NCBI GenBank assembly: GCA_023437345.1 | Contig: JAEZGC010000097.1 | Location: forward strand, 1-7,683 | DNA: 7,683 nucleotides | Direction: 5' to 3' | Source of the DNA: Actinomycetes bacterium | GTDB taxonomy: Bacteria > Actinomycetota > Actinomycetes > Propionibacteriales > Propionibacteriaceae | In this document: positions 1 through 5,159 of the stretch, one piece after another | Layout: each line of letters starts with the position of its first letter | Numbering within the stretch: position 1 is the first letter of the stretch | Position numbers and translations under genes: made by a program | The notes under the pieces: model-generated | What the model was told of the DNA's origin: nothing | The model's input: only the letters and a program-made list of their open reading frames with translations | Database searches by the model: none

Positions 1-233
1 AGGCGGACGCGATAGCGGCCCGGCTGCGGGCCCGCGGGATCCCCACCGAGGTGGCGCCGAAGGCGGACAGGTTCGGCAAGCAGATCCGCTACGCCGACCG
101 GCGCGGCATCCCGTTCGTCTGGTTCGCAACCGGAGAAGTGAAGGACATCCGCTCCGGGGAGCAGGTGGCCGCCGACGCCGACAGCTGGCTGCCGCCGCCG
201 GTCGACCTGCGGCCGACGGTGGTGCAGGGCTGA
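1..233 (+). CDS. hisS: Histidyl-tRNA synthetase, C-terminal fragment
   Basis: This is the 3' end of a gene that begins upstream of the window; 76 codons plus a TGA stop at 231-233 are visible, reading from base 3. HisRS is a cytoplasmic class II synthetase that attaches histidine to tRNA-His. The visible part matches the end of the C-terminal anticodon-binding domain (HGTP_anticodon fold): an alternating helix/strand pattern with RARGIPTEVAPKADRFGKQI, then ADRRGIPFVWF, then a KDIRSGEQV strand. The last segment is typical of the HisRS C-terminus, where the protein reports on the tRNA anticodon stem. The catalytic motifs lie outside the window and cannot be checked. The next gene in the same direction is aspS, 95 bp downstream, and hisS-aspS is a common bacterial order. 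The family call rests on remembered sequence patterns; another class II synthetase with this domain (ProRS, ThrRS, GlyRS) is less likely given the aspS neighbour. Confidence 0.88.
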   Translation, partial: ADAIAARLRARGIPTEVAPKADRFGKQIRYADRRGIPFVWFATGEVKDIRSGEQVAADADSWLPPPVDLRPTVVQG

Positions 234-235
234 CG

Positions 236-262
236 GCGGCCGTCCGCGGTTTCGCGGGCCGC
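236..262 (+). terminator. GC-rich hairpin after hisS, possible terminator
   Basis: Three bases after the hisS stop there is an imperfect hairpin. The outer arms GCGGC (236-240) and GCCGC (258-262) pair, then after a 3-base bulge the inner arms CCGCG (244-248) and CGCGG (253-257) pair around a GTTT loop. No T-tract follows, which is usual for hairpins in high-GC actinobacteria, so termination is inferred from position only. It could equally be a simple consequence of the GC-rich spacer. Confidence 0.35.
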
Positions 263-280
263 GGCGCGCGCCCGTAAGCT
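251..280 (+). promoter_or_regulatory. Possible aspS promoter
   Basis: TAAGCT at 275-280 fits the actinobacterial TANNNT -10 pattern. A weak -35 candidate, TTCGCG (251-256), lies 18 bp upstream. The predicted transcript would start near 287 and carry about 40 bases of leader before the aspS ATG. The -35 overlaps the hairpin after hisS. Read-through from hisS is an alternative source of aspS mRNA. Confidence 0.35.
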
Positions 281-328
281 TCACAAGACGCACCCGCACC
301 GTCTATGCGGGGCAGAGAAGGGAACATC

Positions 329-2140
<1,812 letters not shown>

Positions 2141-2148
2141 GGACTGAG

Positions 2149-2208
2149 GGACTGTCCCGAGTGCCGGTGCCGAGCGGCGAACTGTTCCCGGTGCCGGTGC
2201 CGGGTGCC
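2149..2208. repeat. Two degenerate 30-bp direct repeats
   Basis: Unit A (2149-2178) and unit B (2179-2208) align end to end at an offset of exactly 30 bases. Each begins with a variant of the palindrome half (GGACTGTCCCGA versus GAACTGTTCCCG) and continues with the identical 12-mer GTGCCGGTGCCG (2161-2172 and 2191-2202). Another GGTGCCGAGCG follows at about 2204-2214. The first unit overlaps the second GGGACTGTCCC palindrome, so this looks like local tandem amplification of the same element. No coding potential is apparent here. Confidence 0.55.
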
Positions 2209-2241
2209 GAGCGACGCTGGGTCGAACGCTCCTGAGCAGCA

Positions 2242-2272
2242 CCGAGCGCTCCCTCTGTGAGGGAGCGCTCGG
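2242..2272. terminator. Perfect 14-bp hairpin between convergent aspS and padR
   Basis: CCGAGCGCTCCCTC (2242-2255) and GAGGGAGCGCTCGG (2259-2272) are exact reverse complements around a 3-base TGT loop. The structure is symmetric, so it would fold in transcripts from either strand. It lies about 100 bp after the aspS stop and about 53 bp after the padR stop, where a shared bidirectional terminator is expected. There is no T-tract on either side, so intrinsic termination is inferred. A competing pairing exists between CGAACGCTCC (2223-2232) and GGAGCGTTCG (2281-2290), which enclose this hairpin. Confidence 0.65.
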
Positions 2273-2318
2273 CGGGGACGGGAGCGTTCGGTGGGTACGG
2301 GAGAGCTCGGCGGGGACG
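2262..2318. repeat. Three tandem 19-bp units
   Basis: Three consecutive 19-bp units follow without spacers: 2262-2280, 2281-2299 and 2300-2318. The first reads GGAGCGCTCGGCGGGGACG; the second differs at three positions and the third at one. The array ends eight bases before the padR stop codon. The first unit shares its left end with the 3' arm of the strong hairpin, suggesting the array grew by duplication of that arm. With only three unspaced copies this is a minisatellite-like array, not a CRISPR. Confidence 0.75.
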
Positions 2319-2325
2319 CTGGCCG

Positions 2326-2958
2326 TCAGGCCAGGTCGTCGGGATTCGCAGTGCCCGGCTCGGCGGCCAGCAGGGTGTAGATCCGGCGGCGTGCCTCGGC
2401 GATGATCGCCGTGGCGGCGTCCACCTGGTCGGGGGTTGCGTGCCGCAGCAGCTCCTTGGTGGCTCCCCCGAGGCTGCCGAACTCGTGCCACAGCGTCCTC
2501 ATGGAATCGGGGTTGGTGCCCCCGAACGCCTCGTTCACGGCGTCCCACGGGGCGCCGAGCCCGGCCGCGGCCGTGCCGCCCGCCTCGGTGAGCCGGAACG
2601 CGTTCTGGCCCTCGTTGTCGAAGGACTCGATGAGCCCCTCGTCCTGCAGCTGGTTGAGCGCGGGGTAGACCGCGCCGGGGCTCGGCCGCCAGAGGCCCTG
2701 GGTGCGTTCGGCGAGCGCCTGCATGATCTGGTAGCCGTTCATCGGCTGCTCGGTGAGCAGCGCGAGGATCGACTCCCTCACCTGCCCGCGCCGGCTGCGG
2801 CCGCGCGGACCCGGCCCGCCGGGGAACGGCGGTCGGCCAGGACCGAAGCCGAAACCGAACCCCGGTCCGCCGAAGCCGCCGGGTCCAAAGCCGGGTCGGT
2901 GTCCGCGTCGATGGCCGCCCTTGCCGGGCCGGCCCTGCCAGTCTTCGTGGTTGTTCAT
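2326..2958 (-). CDS. PadR-family transcriptional regulator with Gly/Phe-rich tail
   Basis: This 210-residue protein is a winged-helix DNA-binding repressor of the PadR family. Residues 60-125 carry the family pattern: RESILALLTEQPMNGYQIMQ, then GLWRPSPGAVYPALNQLQDE with the recognition helix, then the wing. The C-terminal part (about 130-205) is likely the dimerising helical region. Residues 9-58 are a low-complexity Gly/Pro/Phe tail (GFGFGFGPG at 33-41) ending in a basic RGRSRRG stretch, a form seen in many actinobacterial PadR proteins. The ATG at 2958 is chosen because AAGGAG precedes it at normal spacing and a TTGCAA/TATCGT promoter lies just upstream; the frame stays open to 3198 but that stretch lies over rarA. 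PadR proteins often control adjacent ABC or efflux genes, yet none is here: rarA diverges on one side and aspS converges on the other. The target, apart from its own promoter, is unknown. Confidence 0.9.
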   Translation of the reverse strand: MNNHEDWQGRPGKGGHRRGHRPGFGPGGFGGPGFGFGFGPGRPPFPGGPGPRGRSRRGQVRESILALLTEQPMNGYQIMQALAERTQGLWRPSPGAVYPALNQLQDEGLIESFDNEGQNAFRLTEAGGTAAAGLGAPWDAVNEAFGGTNPDSMRTLWHEFGSLGGATKELLRHATPDQVDAATAIIAEARRRIYTLLAAEPGTANPDDLA

Positions 2959-2986
2959 GGTGTCTCCTTGTGGGTTGGTAGCTCTA

Positions 2987-3015
2987 ACGATATATCGCAA
3001 GAGCATCGATTGCAA
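2987..3015 (-). promoter_or_regulatory. padR promoter with palindromic operator
   Basis: On the minus strand TTGCAA (plus positions 3010-3015) and TATCGT (plus 2987-2992) are separated by exactly 17 bases, a good -35/-10 arrangement. Transcription would start near 2980, leaving a leader of roughly 22 bases with an AAGGAG ribosome site. The perfect palindrome CGATATATCG (2988-2997) covers the -10 box, and a second, weaker ATCGAT core (3005-3010) touches the -35. AT-rich palindromes at PadR promoters usually bind the regulator itself, so autorepression is inferred. The AT-rich island stands out in the GC-rich surroundings. Confidence 0.6.
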
Positions 3016-3040
3016 GCGGGCGCCCGTCGGGCGGGCGGTG

Positions 3041-3046
3041 TAGCGT
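3041..3046 (+). promoter_or_regulatory. -10 box for leaderless rarA transcript
   Basis: TAGCGT fits the actinobacterial TANNNT pattern and ends 8 bases before the rarA GTG at 3055. That spacing puts the transcription start at or next to the start codon, as in leaderless mRNAs common in actinobacteria. No recognisable -35 is present and no Shine-Dalgarno sequence precedes the GTG, which supports the leaderless reading. Confidence 0.5.
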
Positions 3047-3054
3047 TCGAAGGC

Positions 3055-4434
3055 GTGGACGAGGACCTGTTCGGCAACCTCACCGGCCCGCCCGACCCGC
3101 GCGGTCACGGCTCGCTCGGTGCCGCCAACCATGCCCAGCTGCCGCTGGCGGTCCGGATGCGGCCCCGCACCCTCGATGAGATAGTCGGTCAGCAGCACCT
3201 GCTCGCGCCCGGCTCACCGCTGCGCCGGCTCGCCGACGGCGACACCATGTCGGTGTTCCTGTGGGGACCTCCCGGCGTCGGCAAGACGACCATCGCTGCC
3301 GTCGTCTCGCAGTCCACCGACCGCAGGTTCGTCGAGCTGTCAGCGGTCACCGCCGGCGTCCGCGAGGTGCGCGCCGAGCTGGAGACAGCACGCCGCGAGC
3401 TGGCGCGCGGCCGCAGCACCGTGCTGTTCGTCGACGAGGTGCACAGGTTCTCCAAGACCCAGCAGGACGTCCTGCTGCCGGCGGTCGAGAACCGGCTCGT
3501 CACGCTGGTCGCGGCCACCACCGAGAACCCGTCGTTCTCTGTCATCTCACCGCTGCTCTCGCGCTCCCTGCTGCTCACCCTCAAGCCGCTGACGGCCGAC
3601 GACATCGCCGTGCTGATCGACCGGGCGTTGACCGACGAGCGTGGCCTGGCCGGCGACTTCACCCTCGCCGACGACGCCAGGGACACCCTGCTGCGACTGG
3701 CCGGCGGCGATGCCCGGCGGGCGCTCACCTACCTGGAAGAGGCAGCCGCAGGGGCCCGCGCCCACCAGACCACGATCATCGACACCTCGATCATCGAGGC
3801 CGCCGTCGACCGCGCAGCGGTGCGCTACGACCGCGACGGCGACCAGCACTACGACGTGATCAGCGCCTTCATCAAGAGCGTCCGCGGCTCAGACGTCCAG
3901 GCATCACTGCACTACCTCGCCCGGATGATCGAGGCCGGCGAGGACCCCCGGTTCATCGCCCGGCGGCTGATCATCCTGGCCAGTGAGGACATCGGCATGG
4001 CGGCGCCGTCGGTGCTCCAGACCGTGGTGGCTGCCGCCGGGGCGGTGGCGATGATCGGGATGCCGGAGGGCCGGATCACCCTGGCCCACGCCACCATCGC
4101 CGCTGCCCTTGCGCCCAAGTCCAACGCTGTGGTCACCGCGATCGACGCAGCACAGGCCGACGTCCGCGCCGGCCGGATCGGCACCGTCCCGCCCCATCTT
4201 CGCGATGCCCACTACCCGGGCGCGAAGAACCTTGGCCACGGGGTGTCCTACCAGTACGCCCACGACCACCCCCACGGCGTCGCCCCCCAGCAGTACCTGC
4301 CCGACGACCTGGCCGGCGCCCGGTACTACCAGCCCACCGACCACGGCAACGAAGCGGCGCTGGCCGAACGGCTCGACGTGCTGGAGCAGCTGCTGCGCCC
4401 CGGCGGCGGACGGGACCGGCAAACCGGTCGCTAG
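3055..4434 (+). CDS. rarA: Replication-associated recombination protein A (AAA+ ATPase)
   Basis: RarA (MgsA, WRNIP1 family; 459 aa) is a cytoplasmic clamp-loader-like ATPase that acts at stalled or broken replication forks and interacts with single-strand binding protein in studied bacteria. The N-terminus has MRPRTLDEIVGQQHLLAPGS, the family hallmark. Walker A is GPPGVGKTT (71-79, Lys77), Walker B is LFVDEVHRF (124-132, Asp127-Glu128), sensor 1 is ATTENPSF (154-161), the arginine finger is in LLSRS (Arg170) and sensor 2 is GGDARRAL (217-224). The C-terminal tetramerisation region includes SAFIKSVRGSD, ARMIEAGEDPRFIARR and the conserved HLRDAHYPGAK segment. Length is normal. The GTG at 3055 gives MDEDLFGNLTG, like related starts (DDLFG), and sits just after a -10 box with no ribosome site, implying leaderless translation. 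The frame stays open far upstream but only as antisense to padR. It diverges from padR with a 96-bp gap. Confidence 0.96.
   Translation: MDEDLFGNLTGPPDPRGHGSLGAANHAQLPLAVRMRPRTLDEIVGQQHLLAPGSPLRRLADGDTMSVFLWGPPGVGKTTIAAVVSQSTDRRFVELSAVTAGVREVRAELETARRELARGRSTVLFVDEVHRFSKTQQDVLLPAVENRLVTLVAATTENPSFSVISPLLSRSLLLTLKPLTADDIAVLIDRALTDERGLAGDFTLADDARDTLLRLAGGDARRALTYLEEAAAGARAHQTTIIDTSIIEAAVDRAAVRYDRDGDQHYDVISAFIKSVRGSDVQASLHYLARMIEAGEDPRFIARRLIILASEDIGMAAPSVLQTVVAAAGAVAMIGMPEGRITLAHATIAAALAPKSNAVVTAIDAAQADVRAGRIGTVPPHLRDAHYPGAKNLGHGVSYQYAHDHPHGVAPQQYLPDDLAGARYYQPTDHGNEAALAERLDVLEQLLRPGGGRDRQTGR
4414..4429 (+). terminator. Small hairpin at the end of rarA
   Basis: GACCGG (4414-4419) and CCGGTC (4424-4429) pair around a CAAA loop within the last codons of rarA, ending two bases before the TAG codon at 4432. 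It is short and has no T-tract, so it may be only a weak pause or mRNA 3'-end stabiliser rather than a terminator. Confidence 0.25.
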
Positions 4435-4451
4435 CCGCGGCGCGGTTCGCG

Positions 4452-4457
4452 TAGGCT
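4452..4457 (+). promoter_or_regulatory. Possible -10 box for the DUF948-alaS run
   Basis: TAGGCT matches TANNNT in the 64-bp gap between rarA and the DUF948-type gene, giving a leader of about 35 bases. No clear -35 is visible. The following ribosome site is AGGA (4491-4494), four bases before the ATG at 4499. Co-transcription from rarA is the alternative. Confidence 0.3.
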
Positions 4458-4498
4458 GCAGGTCGTACCCGACGTCCCCGAGCCGCAGCGAGGAACCC

Positions 4499-4876
4499 AT
4501 GTCAGTTGGAGAGGTGGCGGGCCTGATCGCCGCCGTCGCAGCCGTCGCCCTTGTCGTGTTCTGCGCCGTCCCGCTGCTGAAGCTCGGCCGGGTCCTCGAG
4601 GAGCTCCGCCTGGCTGTCCGCGACCTGGGCCACAACTCGGTGCCGATCCTCCAGGAGCTGCGTGGCACCGTCGCTGCTACCAACGATGAGCTGTCCAAGC
4701 TGAGCCTTGTGACCGAGGACGTCGCCAAGGTGAGCAATCACGCGACCGTGGTGAGCGAGAACGCCGCCCAGCTGTCGACCATCTTCGCCTCCACCCTCGG
4801 CGGCCCGCTGATCAAGACCGCTGCCTTCACCTACGGGGTGCGCAAGGCGGTCTCCGGCAAGAAGAAGGCCAAGTGA
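4499..4876 (+). CDS. DUF948-type membrane-anchored protein
   Basis: This 125-residue protein has one N-terminal transmembrane helix (about residues 6-27, GLIAAVAAVALVVFCAVPLL) followed directly by a helical, probably coiled-coil region (about 28-100) and a basic C-terminal tail ending KKKAK. The ELRLAVRDLGHN and repeated V/L heptad-like spacing are typical of DUF948 proteins. Family members are single-pass membrane proteins of unknown biochemical role, and actinobacterial versions commonly sit just before alaS. The ATG at 4499 is chosen because AGGA lies four bases upstream and the transmembrane helix begins immediately after it. Its TGA shares one base with the next ATG, so the two small proteins are likely translated together and may form a membrane complex; that partnership is inferred. 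Membrane topology is probably cytoplasm-facing for the basic tail, but the helix orientation is not certain. Confidence 0.82.
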   Translation: MSVGEVAGLIAAVAAVALVVFCAVPLLKLGRVLEELRLAVRDLGHNSVPILQELRGTVAATNDELSKLSLVTEDVAKVSNHATVVSENAAQLSTIFASTLGGPLIKTAAFTYGVRKAVSGKKKAK

Positions 4877-5103
4877 TGGGCAAGCGCCTGCTGTGGTTCG
4901 CCATCGGCGTCGGGGTGGCGGCCTTCGTCGTGGTCAAGGGCAAGGAGCTCTACCTGCGGTACACACCACAAGGTGTCGTGGGCCAGATCGACAAGGCCCG
5001 GCAGAACGCGGGTTCGTGGATCGGTGACTTCCTCTCTACCATGGGCGAGGCGATGGACGAGCGGGAGGGCGAGCTGCGGGAGGCTCTCGGCCTGGACAGG
5101 TGA
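4876..5103 (+). CDS. Small membrane protein upstream of alaS (DUF6167-like)
   Basis: This 75-residue protein has a short positive N-terminus (MGKR), one transmembrane helix (about residues 5-20, LLWFAIGVGVAAFVVV), a basic patch KGKELYLR, and a C-terminal amphipathic helical stretch ending EREGELREALGL. That ending and the position between a DUF948 gene and alaS match the actinobacterial family usually labelled DUF6167, whose function is unknown. The start ATG overlaps the previous stop by one base (TGATG) with GAAGG at 4864-4868 as ribosome site inside the upstream gene, so translational coupling is very likely. A GTG three bases earlier (4873) is a less likely start. The stop codon lies in the loop of a perfect inverted repeat. 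The family label is from memory and moderately sure; the coding call itself is firm. Confidence 0.78.
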   Translation: MGKRLLWFAIGVGVAAFVVVKGKELYLRYTPQGVVGQIDKARQNAGSWIGDFLSTMGEAMDEREGELREALGLDR

Positions 5104-5118
5104 CACCGCCTGTCCAGG
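5091..5118 (+). promoter_or_regulatory. Perfect 10-bp inverted repeat before alaS
   Basis: CCTGGACAGG (5091-5100) and CCTGTCCAGG (5109-5118) are exact reverse complements around an 8-base loop, TGACACCG, which contains the stop codon of the preceding gene. In mRNA this would form a strong hairpin 41 bases before the alaS ATG. It could be a terminator/attenuator, a processing or stability element, or an operator for a dimeric protein. No T-tract follows. Ribosomes finishing the upstream gene would melt it, coupling its folding to translation. Confidence 0.55.
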
Positions 5119-5148
5119 AGGACACCCCACCCGTTGCACCACCCAGTT

Positions 5149-5152
5149 AGGA
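5149..5152 (+). promoter_or_regulatory. alaS ribosome binding site
   Basis: AGGA lies seven bases before the alaS ATG at 5160 and supports this start. A stronger AGGAGGA at 5116-5122 is too far from the ATG (37 bases) to serve it and overlaps the 3' arm of the hairpin. Confidence 0.65.
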
Positions 5153-5159
5153 ACACCCG

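Noticed and set aside
305..328. Upstream ATG for AspRS
   Set aside because: No ribosome site precedes it, whereas AAGGGA sits correctly before 329 and family members start at MLRTH-like sequence.
2262..2318. CRISPR array
   Set aside because: Only three 19-bp units, directly adjacent with no spacers and no cas genes.
2257..3054. Extended N-terminus for RarA reading through padR
   Set aside because: The frame is open only as antisense to padR. RarA homology begins at DEDLFG right after the GTG at 3055, with a -10 box in front of it.
5104..5159. T-box or alanine-codon attenuator before alaS
   Set aside because: The gap is too short for a T-box, lacks a specifier loop and T-box sequence, and the small leader frame has no Ala codons.
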